Origin: Myrmaecium sp. VS I D KN 1
Taxonomy: Eukaryota > Ascomycota > Dothideomycetes > Valsariales > Valsariaceae
Direction: 5' to 3'
NCBI GenBank assembly: GCA_019775845.1
Contig: JADQAV010000038.1
Location: forward strand, 726,812 to 790,811
DNA: 64,000 bases
Of this stretch, positions 44,984-55,054 are shown in pieces; positions within the stretch are counted from its first letter, which is position 1; each line of letters begins with the position of its first letter. Both the position numbers and the translations under genes were made by a program. Under the pieces are notes generated by a model that saw nothing but the letters and a program-made list of their open reading frames with translations, was not told the origin of the DNA and did not search any database.

Positions 44984-46193
44984 ATGTCGACAGCTTCAGG
45001 CGAGGAAGGAGGACAGCCAGCGGCGGTCGAGGCAGTCGAGGAGGTCGAGATGACTGGAGCGGGTGAGCAAGAGCACCAGCACGACCATCCGGAATTTCAT
45101 TACGACAGCTACGAGCAAGTGCCGGACAATATCAAAAAGTGAGTGGAACTGTGAGTGCGTTAAAGTGAATTATGTACTGAAATTGTTGCTGACTGTCTAT
45201 GCCATTGGTCTAGGTATTGGGATCAACGGTACGACCTCTTCAGCAAGTATGATGAGGGTGTGAAGATGACCGATGATGCTTGGTTCGGAGTGACGCCTGA
45301 GGCTGTTGCGGAGTAAGTCACTTTCTTTTCCTCTAATCATCGTTGTCTTTTTCTTCTTTCCTATTTTGCCGTTTCTTCTCTTCCTTCATCCTCATACCTG
45401 TCTTCACCTCCCATCATTTTCTGTTATCTTGCGTTTGGTACGATACGCACCGTGTATCCATCAGCCTTGCCCAGTCACATCAGTTCACTATCCCAGACAA
45501 CTCCTCTCCATACCCCCGAAAAAACAAAGCCAAACCCCCCTAACCAACCACCCCCACAGCCGCATAGCAACCCACATCCTCTCCGCCTCACCCCCCAGCA
45601 GCACCACCCTCATCGACTGCTTCGCCGGCGCAGGCGGCAACATCATCGCCTTCGCCCGTCACCTCCCGCCCACACGCTTCCCGCGGCTCTTCGCCATCGA
45701 ACGCGACGCCGCCACCCTCTCCTGCGCCCGGCACAACGCCACCCTCTACAACGTCGCCCACCGCATCACTTTCATCCACGGCGACTGCTTCGCCCTGCTG
45801 CGGCAGCCGGGCGGGCAGCTCGCCAGCTTGCTCCAAGACCCGATGCACCCGCCGGTGCTGTTTGCGTCCCCCCCCTGGGGTGGGCCCGGGTATCGGGGTG
45901 AGGCGGTGTTTGATGTGAATCAGATGCGCCCGTATGGGTTTGAGAGGCTGTATCGGGGGCTGGGTGGGATCGGGGTGGAGTTGGTGCTGTTTTTGCCCAG
46001 GACGAGTGATGTGAGGCAGGTTGTCGAGGTGGTGGAGGAGGTGGAGAGGGAGCGCGGGGGGATGGAGGGGCAGCTGGTGGAGAGGGAAGGGGAGAGGGAG
46101 AAGATCAAGGCGGTGCATTATTTGATGTGGGGGGCCAGTAAGGCGTTGTGCTTTTATTTTGGGCGCTGGCGGTGGGAGGGGGTGGAGTGGTGA
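44984..46193 (+). CDS. TGS1: Trimethylguanosine synthase Tgs1
   Basis: 295 aa in three exons (44984-45138, 45214-45312 and 45560-46193). Tgs1 converts the m7G caps of snRNAs and snoRNAs to 2,2,7-trimethylguanosine in the nucleolus, using S-adenosylmethionine. The first two exons encode an acidic leader and the family block KYWDQRYDLFSKYDEGVKMTDDAWF. Exon 3 has methyltransferase motif I (LIDCFAGAGGN, about 102-112), IERD at motif II, a GDCF turn, and the catalytic SPPWGGPGY (about 188-196), whose Trp stacks on the guanine. The start at 44984 (MSTASGEEG) is chosen; the frame is open further upstream. Base composition flips sharply at about 45,880 inside exon 3, making the last 100 residues Glu/Gly/Arg/Val-rich. 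Confidence 0.93.
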
Positions 46194-46552
46194 TCGGGAG
46201 GGGAGGAGCATGTTGGGGATGGGGGCTGACGAAATGGAAATGGGATGGCGTTCTTCTGATTTTGGCTTGGCTGATATATCGTTTGAGGGTGGTATCAGCG
46301 AAAAAAGGAAGGAAGAGGAGAAAGAAGGGAAAAAGAAAAGATACCCCGCCAGCCCGCAACTTCTGTCGCAATCATATAAAAGTAATACATAAGAACCGGA
46401 TGGAGGATGGAGGATCTTGTCTATACCACACCATAAGTAACGCCTAGAAAGAATATCTATCCCGTCCATTCCATCGCCAAAATAAACAAAAAAATATGTG
46501 GGAAAAAAAATAAAAAAAAAAATAAAAAAATAAAAACAATCCCCCTCCCCCC
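46194..46552. other. Convergent intergenic region with A/T-rich tract
   Basis: A 360-nt gap between the TGS1 and HAUS1 stops. Bases 46,483-46,540 are almost only A and T (A runs broken by single T), probably the HAUS1 3' end region. No gene is seen. Confidence 0.45.
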
Positions 46553-47702
46553 TCAACCAACCAGCCCCTCAAACAACCCATCCCTCCTCCGCCGCCAGCC
46601 CTCCAGCTCCCCCTCCAACTCCCGCAACCTCACCCTCGCCTCCTCCGGATCCCTTGGCTCCTCCTCCCCCCACACCTCCCTCTCCCTCTCCCTCTCCCTC
46701 TCCCTCTCCCTCTCCCTCTCCCCCTCCCTTTCCCTCCGCCGTATCACCGCCCTCTCCTCCTCCAACAACCTCCTCAGCCCCACAGCCGAGGTGACGCGCT
46801 CATCGCCCCCCAGGCAAGACGAGGAAGGGGGCAGCGTCGCAAGGCGGTCAAGGTACTCCTTCAGCTTGGGCTCGAGGGCTTTGGTCTGGCGGGTCCAGTC
46901 GGCGGTTTGGCGGGCGAGGAGGGAGGTTGGTGGTTGGTGGGGGTCGAGAGCCGGGGTGTCGCGGAGGGTGGCGAGGGTGGTGGTGAGGGTGTGTTGGCGG
47001 GTTTGCAGGTAGGTGTCGAGGGTGTGGAGCTGGATTTGCTGTTGGCTGAGGGTGTGGGTGAGGTTGGTGCGGTCGATGAGGGTGTGGGCGAGGCTGTGTG
47101 GGTGGGTTAGTTTTGGGTTGGGGGTTTGGTTTGCCTCTTCTTTTGCTGTTCTCGTGCTTTGGAGAGGAAAGGGGAGTGGTGGGATTGGACGTACGTTTGC
47201 GGATCGGTGTTTGGCGCGTTCAAGGCCACGGCGGTTTGAGTGAGGGTGTTGAGGGCTTCGAGACCCTCCGCCGTGAGGTTTTCTTCCAGGGCGCGGAGGA
47301 TATGTTGATCATCCTCAATTGCCTTCGATTTCTTCTGTAAAAAGGCACAAAGGGGGAAGCATTCCCCATCATCAGGTCAGTCACAATGTCAGGCTGACGT
47401 CAGGGGAGAAGAAGAGAGCGCGCGCATTACTCCTTCCCACTCACCTCAAGCATCTCCTCCAGCGCAGCGCGACGCAGCTCCTCCACCAACGCACGCTCCT
47501 CGTCCGCGCGCTCGTTCGCGCCGGCCAGCGCCAGCAGCGCCCGCAACGTCTCCTCGTTCCGCTCGAAGGTTGGGACCGCCCGGCCGCCGTACTTCTCCGC
47601 CAGCCAGCTCTCGACGTAGGCCCAATCCTGCGCTTGCGCGCGCTGCTGCCGCGCTTTGGAGGGCGAGAAGAGGTCGGAGGGGGTGAGGGCTGTGTCGTCC
47701 AT
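46553..47702 (-). CDS. HAUS1: Augmin complex subunit HAUS1-like
   Basis: About 312 aa in three exons (47445-47702, 47195-47334 and 46553-47093). The N-terminus (TALTPSDLFSPSKARQQ, then AQDWAYVESWLAEKYGG and PTFERNEETLRALLALAG) matches fungal HAUS1-type proteins. The rest is predicted coiled coil. Augmin recruits gamma-tubulin to the walls of existing microtubules and supports branching nucleation in the spindle; filamentous fungi keep it, budding yeasts do not. The C-terminal coil includes an almost perfect Arg-Glu repeat of about 16-18 residues, encoded by a hexamer microsatellite. Family assignment rests on remembered motifs and the coiled-coil layout. Confidence 0.78.
46675..46722. repeat. 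In-frame (TCTCCC)n hexamer repeat
   Basis: About eight copies of TCTCCC on the plus strand. Read on the minus strand as GAG AGG, they encode alternating Glu and Arg inside HAUS1. Copy number is likely to vary between strains. Confidence 0.9.
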
Positions 47703-48278
47703 GGGGTGCGGGCGTATATGTCAATTCTATTGAAAGTTCGGCAGTTTGATAGGTGTTGGTGAAGGTGCTGAGTTGTTGTATGGGAATCACAGTATTTACC
47801 GGAGGTTCTCCCGTTGTTTAGGTGTGGCTCTCCCGCCGGCAACCCGCGGCGCCACTTTTCGGATGCGCCACGCTCGCTACCCCGCGATTGCGGCGGGGCG
47901 TGGGGCGGGGGAGGGGGGACCCCTTGACAGCTGTAAGGTCGGGCAGCCGTTGTCCCTTCTGCTGCAATTGTGACGTGAGGGTGTTGAGAGGGGAAGATCG
48001 AATAACTACCTCAATTTTACCTACAGCAGGAACCTTTAAGTTATTATAAATATCACGTACGTTACATACGACCTTCGTTCTCATACACAACATCTACTTC
48101 CATCTCATTCCAAGCTGACCACAGAACCACAGTACCACCTCCACCCCCCGCGTCACCGTTCCATCCCAACATCCTCACCACAACGAAAATCACTCATCTT
48201 CACCTCCCCATCTCCCTCGTCACCTTCACCATCTCCCCCACCACGCCCCTCCCAACCCTCCTCCGTAACACCCTCACC
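47703..48278. promoter_or_regulatory. Divergent promoter of HAUS1 and PIMT
   Basis: About 576 nt. An AT-rich patch with TTATAAATA near 48,043 lies about 235 nt before the PIMT start and could be a TATA element. The leader nearest PIMT is C/A-rich. Confidence 0.4.
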
Positions 48279-48950
48279 ATGGCCTGGCGCAGCTCGGGCA
48301 GCACCAACGCCGAGCTCATCCAAAACCTCACCAGCAACGCCCTCATCCGCACCCCCGCCATCAAACAAGCCATGCTCCGCGTCGACCGGGCGCACTACGC
48401 GCCCTCGGCGCCCTACGACGACTCCCCCCAGCCCATCGGCCACCGCGCCACCATCTCCGCACCCCACATGCACGCCGCCGCCTGCGAGTCGCTGCTCCCC
48501 TTCCTGCGCCCGGGGGCTAAGGTGCTCGACATCGGCAGCGGGTCCGGGTACCTGACGCATGTGCTCGCCGAGCTGGTGCAGCCCGGCGGCCGCGTCGTGG
48601 GCGTGGATCACATACAGCCGCTTGTCGATCTGGCCCGGGCGAATATGGCGAAGAGCGAGGAAGGTCGCGCGCTGCTTGACGGCGGCGCGGTTCGCTTTGT
48701 TCGTGCGGATGGCCGCCGTGGGTTCCCGGAGGAGGCGCCGTATGATGCGATTCATGTTGGTGCTGCGGCGGCGGAGCATCATCAGACTCTGGTTGATCAG
48801 CTGAAGTGTCCTGGCCGTTTGTTTGTCCCGGTGGAGGAGGGGTATGTGCAGCATATTTATGTGGTTGATAAGAAGGAGGATGGCTCTGTTGAGCGGACGA
48901 AGCTGTATGGGGTGCAGTATGTGCCGTTGACGGATGCGCCGCCTGAATGA
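48279..48950 (+). CDS. Protein-L-isoaspartate O-methyltransferase
   Basis: Single exon, 223 aa, the usual eukaryotic PCMT length. The enzyme methylates isoaspartyl residues that form as proteins age, starting their repair, with S-adenosylmethionine as donor. Landmarks are VDRAHYAP, the substrate-loop SAPHMHAAACE (about 60-70), motif I VLDIGSGSGYLTHVLAELV (about 82-100), VVGVDHIQPLVDLARANM, DGRRGFPEEAPYDAIHVGAAA, and the closing PGRLFVPVEE. All catalytic regions are present. It is divergent from HAUS1 and convergent with the cupin gene. The 5' half is C-rich and the 3' half G/T-rich on the coding strand. Confidence 0.95.
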   Translation: MAWRSSGSTNAELIQNLTSNALIRTPAIKQAMLRVDRAHYAPSAPYDDSPQPIGHRATISAPHMHAAACESLLPFLRPGAKVLDIGSGSGYLTHVLAELVQPGGRVVGVDHIQPLVDLARANMAKSEEGRALLDGGAVRFVRADGRRGFPEEAPYDAIHVGAAAAEHHQTLVDQLKCPGRLFVPVEEGYVQHIYVVDKKEDGSVERTKLYGVQYVPLTDAPPE

Positions 48951-49224
48951 TGGTTGGGAAGGAGGGTTGCTTGAACAGAGGGGAGGATGTGAACTGATGG
49001 TTGGATGGAAAAAGGGGGGACGTAGGATGATACCAGAAGTCCACCACGGAAATTGACATTTCCTGCTTCACCTTGGATTGGATTGTACATATGTAATAGG
49101 TAGTATAGGCGTCCAGCGGCGTATTGATTCATACAAATTCCCATTCCTAACATCTCTCCTCCACTCCATTCAATCACAATCGCTTCCACCATCCCCAAAC
49201 CCTCAAACCTTCGAAACAAAGGAC

Positions 49225-49896
49225 TCACAATTCCCTCCCCTTCCCCACCCCAGCACCAACTCCCCACACCCCACCAAGTGCAGGACCCCCAACCTCCACC
49301 CGTCCTCCCTCCTCCCTTCCATCCCGACAAGGCCCCTCCCCCACCACCCTCCACCCCCGCAACCCTTCCTCCTCCACAGGGATCTGCAACGCCACCGTCT
49401 CCGTCCCGCCCGGGTACTCCGTCACATGGCCCTCCCCCTCCGTATCCAACGCCAACACCATCTCTCCGGGGCCGAGCTCCACCATACTACTTTCCCCACT
49501 GGCCCCCTCCCCTCGGTCCGGGACACTAACCCTCGCCCTCCCCGCCAAAAAAACAACCAGCTGCCGCCGCGGCGCAGTGTGACGGCCGCCGTGGAAGTGG
49601 GGGGGGAGGACGGTGTAGGATATCTCGTTGTTTGTGTTGGCGTTGGTGGGGGTAAGGAGAAAAGGGAGGGATTGCGCGCCGGCGATCCCGGCGGTGCGGG
49701 AGGTTTGCAGGATGGAGGGGTGCTCCCAGCATTGCAGGATGGAGGTGGTGGTGTTGCTGCCGGGCTCCTGGCGTTGGGCGATGGCGGTGATGATCAGGCG
49801 GGTTTGGTGGGTGTGTGGGTTGGTGTGGTGGTGAGGTTGGGCGGTGGCGAGGAGGGGGAGGAGGGGGAGGAGGAGGAGGGTGGTGGTGGGATGCAT
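49225..49896 (-). CDS. Small secreted cupin-like protein
   Basis: Single exon, 223 aa. A strong signal peptide (MHPTTTLLLLPLLPLLATAQ) predicts secretion. A single cupin-like barrel follows, with VLPPHFHGGRHTAPRRQLVVFLAG (an H-x-H plus third His that could bind a metal) and a second strand set LGPGEMVLALDTEGEGHVTEYPGG. Proteins of this type are common and uncharacterised in ascomycete secretomes. The last about 45 residues are Gly/Glu/Val/Arg-rich and look non-globular. A 14-base A tract lies about 24 nt before the ATG on the coding strand. The opposite strand is also open (49,078-49,941), but that product has no signal or domain. Confidence 0.72.
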   Translation of the reverse strand: MHPTTTLLLLPLLPLLATAQPHHHTNPHTHQTRLIITAIAQRQEPGSNTTTSILQCWEHPSILQTSRTAGIAGAQSLPFLLTPTNANTNNEISYTVLPPHFHGGRHTAPRRQLVVFLAGRARVSVPDRGEGASGESSMVELGPGEMVLALDTEGEGHVTEYPGGTETVALQIPVEEEGLRGWRVVGEGPCRDGREEGGRVEVGGPALGGVWGVGAGVGKGREL

Positions 49897-50620
49897 GGTG
49901 GGGATGGTATGTGGTGGTCTTTTTTTTTTTTTTGTCTGTAGGCCGGAGAAGCTTCGATGGAGAGATGCCCGCTAACGTTGGAATCGACCGAGATGACGGC
50001 GGATTTTATTGTGGACTGGTAGACTGGGAGATAACTGATGAAAAGGGTTTCCTTTGAGGAGAGCCCTGCTGTGCGTAGCGGAGGTGTCGGAGTTTATATA
50101 GACGGGAGATGTTGTTGGAGGAAGGAAGTAAGACAGCGAAATCCTTCTACTCCTTCAGGTCCCCACCAAGGAACCCCAGATCCCATGGTGCGGTGGGGCT
50201 TCTTCCTCTCTGTCGTGTCACGTCGCAAAGGTTGCTGTATTTAGAAGAGAGGGGGTTCTGACTACGGGATTCACTGAATGACCAAGAAACAAATGCCTTC
50301 TCTGTATGCCAATGTAAGGGGTACATCCCCGTCGTACATGATGTCTAGTGGACTGGAATCGCATCTACAAACGACCTTCCGTGAAGACGTATATCGAGAG
50401 AAACAATCACTGAATCTTGATCCGTCGGACCTATTTACATACAACTCCATAATGCCCAGAACCCCTAGGGATGTTGTAGTAGCATATTACTACTTCTAAT
50501 CAAAACACCATCCATGCTGACAAGACCCCTCCAAAACTAATGCTTTCCAAGGTATAACGCTAAGAATCAAGTTGAACGCAACCACCCCTTCAAACAATGA
50601 CCCCTAAACCCGGCGTGTAA
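49897..50620. other. Upstream region of the cupin gene
   Basis: About 720 nt between two minus-strand genes. It contains a run of 14 T (49,920-49,933) read as poly(A) in the leader, and a TATA-like element further upstream. The part from 50,240 to 50,620 has no recognised feature apart from the Dip1 3' end. Confidence 0.4.
50092..50100 (-). promoter_or_regulatory. Possible TATA box of the cupin gene
   Basis: TATATAAAC on the minus strand, about 200 nt before the ATG at 49896. The sequence is a close TATA match and the gene is of a regulated, secreted type; no transcription start is known. Confidence 0.4.
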
Positions 50621-52245
50621 TCACTGCGTCTGATTCTGATCCGCATGGGATTTACTCGGCGTCTTGACTCCCGGCTCCGCCGTATGCTCGGCAACCGCTG
50701 CCACGCTGGAAGCACTCTCGCCTCCCTCTTTGACGCTCATCCCCAAGGCTCTGCGAGCAATCTCCTTTTGCCCGTCACCCGCTTCCAGGTTATGCCTCGG
50801 CTCGGTGGGGCTGCTCTGCGGAATCTCCTCATCTTCACCGAGCCACGGCACATCCGTGCATCTTTTCACCAGACGAAGCGTGGTGTCGTCGACAGGCGCG
50901 AAGTGCGTGCCGCTCTCCGCAAGCATGCGCAGAATCGTGCGGATCTCATGCTTCTTGTAGTGTGGCGGGAGGCGCATCTGACTATTGACAAGGATGGGAT
51001 GCAGAACCCGGAGATACGTATGACGTAGTGCTACCGCGGGAGCTGAATCGGAAGGGAGGTCGAGGAGATTGCGTAGTATAACATCTAAAAGGACGTACAG
51101 GTCGTTGGTGTAGAAGTATTCGGCGGTGCCGACGTTAAGGAATAGAAGATAGAGGAGTTTAAGGATGAGGAGTTGGAGGGATGTTTCCGACTCGCGGTTG
51201 AGGAGAAGAATGAGATTACAGCCAAAGATCTTATAGTCAGACCCGTGCGTGCTGATAGCCTTCAGGACACGATTGGTGAGCGGCGCGTGAGGTCCCGCAG
51301 CGGTCTGGACAGAAGAAGCCACCATATATTGCTCGTTCAGTACAAGCTATAGAGAGTTAGCACCTGCAAAGGGTCATCCGGGGAATTGAGTCGTGAGTAC
51401 CAGAACTTTGATCACAGGATAATGATAAGGATCGTCCACGTCGTCCGAGAGACCTTCGATGATCTCGAACAGGTACAACACGAAGGCATCGTCCACAGAC
51501 GCTATAACAGGTCAGTAATCTCCTTCACTAAGCTGGCTCGAAAGGATCATACCCAAATCCTCCCAGGTCAAGCGTTGTATACGAGACATCTCATACGTCA
51601 ATTCCAACAATAGGCGATGCAGCCGGGCATCTTCTTGGATATCATTGTTCCGTACTAATTCGATAAGACGAGGGAACGCGCCTTCCACCTTCATCATCTC
51701 GAACGTAGCATCATCGCTTCGGCCGTCGAACAAGAGAAACGCCGCGATTAGGTGGAGGGTCGGACAATCGTCTTCCTGCGAATGATATTAGCTACAATTG
51801 CGCCCAGTCGCTCTGGAGCCGGACCAACCTGAAGCAACCCATATACTATTTGCCGGCGGACATATTCCTTGTGACTGGTGAAGATCGGCGCGCGGAGCAG
51901 GCGGTACGAGCATTGTGCGATCTCGTACTCCGTTTGAAGGTACTCCTCTTTGTCGGTCAATGATGTACTGTAGAAGCAGTGCCCGCCCCGCCGACGGGGT
52001 GGGAGGGGGCGGTTATATCTACCTCGGAATTTGGTGGTGAAGCTGAGATAGGACCGTAATGTGTTATCGATCAATTCGTACGACTCGGATTGCGCAGACA
52101 AGATATCGTCGAGTTCTGGTAGCGAGCGGGGAGAGGTTAGCTGGTGTGGGAAACGGACTGCCGGTCTGAAGAGATAGGTCGGAAAAGACGAACCGTCCCA
52201 GAATTGCTGCTCATTCTCAAGATTGTAGGACACCTCAAACTCCAT
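50621..52245 (-). CDS. LDB17: Dip1/Ldb17/SPIN90-like actin regulator
   Basis: About 463 aa in a five-exon model: 52023-52245, 51829-51947, 51553-51775, 51401-51501 and 50621-51346. Dip1/Ldb17 (SPIN90 leucine-rich domain family) activates Arp2/3 complex without a mother filament, seeding the first actin filaments at endocytic sites. The core is helical, with [40 protein letters not shown], then [11 protein letters not shown] and the leucine-rich [28 protein letters not shown], plus [22 protein letters not shown]. The first intron (51948-52022) is 75 nt and has a weak acceptor (AAAG). Keeping it adds 25 residues in frame (488 aa), so it could be facultative. The C-terminal tail is Ser/Glu-rich. 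Confidence 0.85.
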
Positions 52246-52601
52246 GCTGAGGCGCGTCGACAAGCTGCACAGGCATCCTCTGCACACTCCGCCGTGTAAA
52301 CTATCAAGGTACGTGGCCGCGTTGAAGCGGTCGTTGGTGGAGCAGGCGAGGGAGGTGTCCGTGGAAACGGGCCGTGGCCTGAGGCGAAAACGTCATCGCG
52401 CCTGCAGGGCCCCGAAACCGGTTCGGCAAGCGGAACCGTTGATACAGGAAGCACAACGGTCATAACGTACACGATAAATCGAGCTATTAATACGTTTTGG
52501 ATGTACCAAGAATAAGTACTAAACAAAGGAATTGAGGATAAAACTCCACCGCCCCAAGCCATCCTATATAACTCCGCGAGGCAACAACGATGGAAACACA
52601 A
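52246..52601. other. Intergenic region between tandem minus-strand genes
   Basis: A 356-nt gap holding the Dip1 upstream region and the DNAJC3-like 3' end. No motif is recognised. Confidence 0.4.
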
Positions 52602-54262
52602 TTACGGGAAACCGAAGTCTCCCGGGAACTGGAAGCCTCCAGCGCCTTGCTGGAACTTGAAGGTGCCGCCCTGGAATCCTCGTCCCGGCCCTTGCCTAAA
52701 CACAAACTGCGGCCCGCCAGGTCCTTGACCAAACGGAGATCCCTGGAAGGGGTTGCCTTGCTGCTGCTCTGGGTTGTTCGGGTCATCGCCCCTGTCGAAT
52801 CGAGCTTTGAGCTCCGGATCGCTAAGCACCTCATACGCTTCGTTAATGGCTGCCATCTTCGTTTCGGCTTCCTCTTTGGTGAGACCCGATTGAGAGGCTT
52901 TGTCGGGATGGAATTGCTTGGTGAGTCTACGGTAGGCTTTCTTGATCTCCTTTTCGTCGGCATCGCGGGAAACACCGAGGACCTTGTAATAGTCCTTTTG
53001 CTTGGATCGATGCAACATCTGCTGCGCCTTCTGCAGCAGCTGGTGAACCTTGTCGTTCCCTGGATGGTGCTCATTCGCTTCGTTGAGCGTTCTGACCGCG
53101 GACTCGAATTCATCGTCCTCCATTTGCTTCTCAGCCTTCGCTACAAGGCCCAGGAGTGAATGAGGATCCAGCGACAACAGCTCCATGCAATAAGGTCGGC
53201 CACGTTTCTTGTTGTTCATCTGCTAGTGGTTAGTGGATTGTGATTCGTTGTGCTGATCGCGTCATGTAAACATACCTCTGTATAAGCCTCACAGGTCATC
53301 TGTAATAGCTGAATGTAGAGGCCATCAGAAGCCTTCTTCGCGATGTAGCCCTCATCCTTGTATCTCTTGATGTCATCTTTGACGTCCTGCAGCAGACCTG
53401 AGTCTTCGCCGGACTTCACAAGGAATTTCACCGCACTGCTGAACTGCCTTTTCTCCATTGCTTGCCTGGCCTTCTTCAGCTGCTTATCGACAGCCTTTTC
53501 GCGCTTCATGAGTTTCATGCAGGCTTTCGAGTCCGGATCGGAATGAAGACATTTGCGAATTGCAGCGAGACCCTTCTCTGTTTCTCCCAAGGAATAGAAT
53601 GTCATGGCCGAGATTTGCAGATGAGGCTCGACAGACCCGGAGGAGATCTGTAGAACATGCTGCAAATCACTGATGCCTTCCATAACCTCGCCTCGCTCCA
53701 AACGGCATTTTGCCCTTAACTTGCGGAGGTCCAAGGCAGTACCCGCGATTCGAATAGCTACGCCCGCTTGCGTGATACACGCCTCCCAGTCTCCCTTGGC
53801 TGCAGCTTCTTCTGCCAGGGTAGCGGCGCCCTCTGCCTCTTCAAGCTCTTCGAGCTCCTGCCCGTCAGACTTTCCCGCCGCTTTGTAATCCTTCTTCGCG
53901 GCCTCCCATTCCCCGTTCCTAGCTTTGATCCTCGCTCGTTGTAGTAGGGCGCCTTCGAAGCCAGGCTTGATGGCCAACACCCGATCGAAATCCTGCTGGG
54001 CTTGTGTATTACGGCCCAGCGAAAGATATGCCGCACCGCGCTTGAACAGCGAAAGATAGTTTTGGGGATCGCGCGCTATAGCGGCATCGAAGTAGGTGAG
54101 CGCGTCGTGGGCGTTGCCGGCGGCCAACTCCTTGGTCGCAGAGGAAAGAATCTGAGAGACGGGTGTGTCGGCGGGTATATCAGAAGGGGCGAGGCACAAC
54201 GAGAAAGGGATGCTGGAAAAGACGATAGCGCCAAGGGCAAGCGGCGCCAGCGGGAGGATCAT
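52602..54262 (-). CDS. ER TPR/J-domain cochaperone, DNAJC3 (P58IPK)-like
   Basis: 534 aa in two exons (53276-54262 and 52602-53219). A signal sequence (MILPLAPLALGAIVFSSIPF) sends it to the ER lumen. TPR repeats fill about residues 35-400 (for example ATKELAAGNAHDALTYFDAA and YLSLFKRGAAYLSLGRNTQA), and a J domain follows (KDYYKVLGVSRDADEKEIKK) with HPD at about 433-435. The end is Gly/Phe/Gln-rich (GGPQFVFRQGPGRGFQGG) with no KDEL signal. This is the DNAJC3 order: TPRs bind unfolded clients and the J domain passes them to BiP. Induction by the unfolded protein response is expected; I see no certain element. The gene is divergent from EGH1. Confidence 0.93.
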
Positions 54263-55054
54263 GATGAAGATGAGCTGGTTGCGAGTTGTTTAGATCGAGG
54301 GCTTTGGAGTGAACGAGCCGTCGCCGGTCGGTATCAGACGTTGGAGGTAGCGAACATAATCTGTGTGAATGCGCCAGTAGTCCGAAATTTCGAAGTCCGG
54401 ACGAAACGATATTCCAGCGACTGTGTGGTGCGTGTTGTGAAGTTAACGTGGTGGTTATGAGATGGACAAGAGGACCGCTTGTGGCTGGATTCGAGAAAAT
54501 GCCATCTGGCCAATGCAAGGCTGCGGCGACACCTTGATAGAGGCCGCACGTAGATGTAGCAGGTTGTAGCGTCTGAGCCAATACCTTACAAGAACAGCTG
54601 CCAGGTCAGCCTATATGAATGTCAGACATATTTGGCTTTGGACATCCTTTATCGCAATCGCCTTGACATGTTCTACTGCCATAAATATTTATAATATTTG
54701 CAAAAAATTTCATGTTGTCCAGTCGGAGGATTTGAGAGCCTCCCGCCACAGTTTAGTAGGGGTCCGCCCTTCATCGGCATGATCGGCTACACCACCGGGA
54801 CCCCTGCGCCTGTGGCTAAGGAACGATGACGACGTTGTCCCTTGTACGTCCCCGGCCAAGGGCGGTCGATGGAGAGCCAACTGGCAGTCTCCAGCAGGCG
54901 ACTCTCCCATCCCATCCTTACGTCCCTTTTCTAAGATCATTTCGAACTGCAGGAGCCGGCCAGTGTAGCAGGTGTCTCTACATAATTTGGTCTATATTGG
55001 CATTCGAACCTCTTGCGCCGTTTGGCACCCTCCATCCGCTCCTACTCGCTATCT
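54263..55054. promoter_or_regulatory. Divergent promoter of DNAJC3-like and EGH1
   Basis: About 790 nt. A CCAAT box lies at 54510-54514 (plus strand) and an AT-rich patch (ataaatatttataatattt) at 54,680-54,700. An AACGTGG near 54,445 contains an ACGTG core as bound by bZIP factors, but it is too short to assign to Hac1. Confidence 0.35.

Noticed and set aside
49078-49941. 287-codon plus-strand frame opposite the cupin gene
   Set aside because: The product is Pro/His-rich then Gly-rich, without signal or domain; the minus strand gives a signal peptide and cupin motifs.
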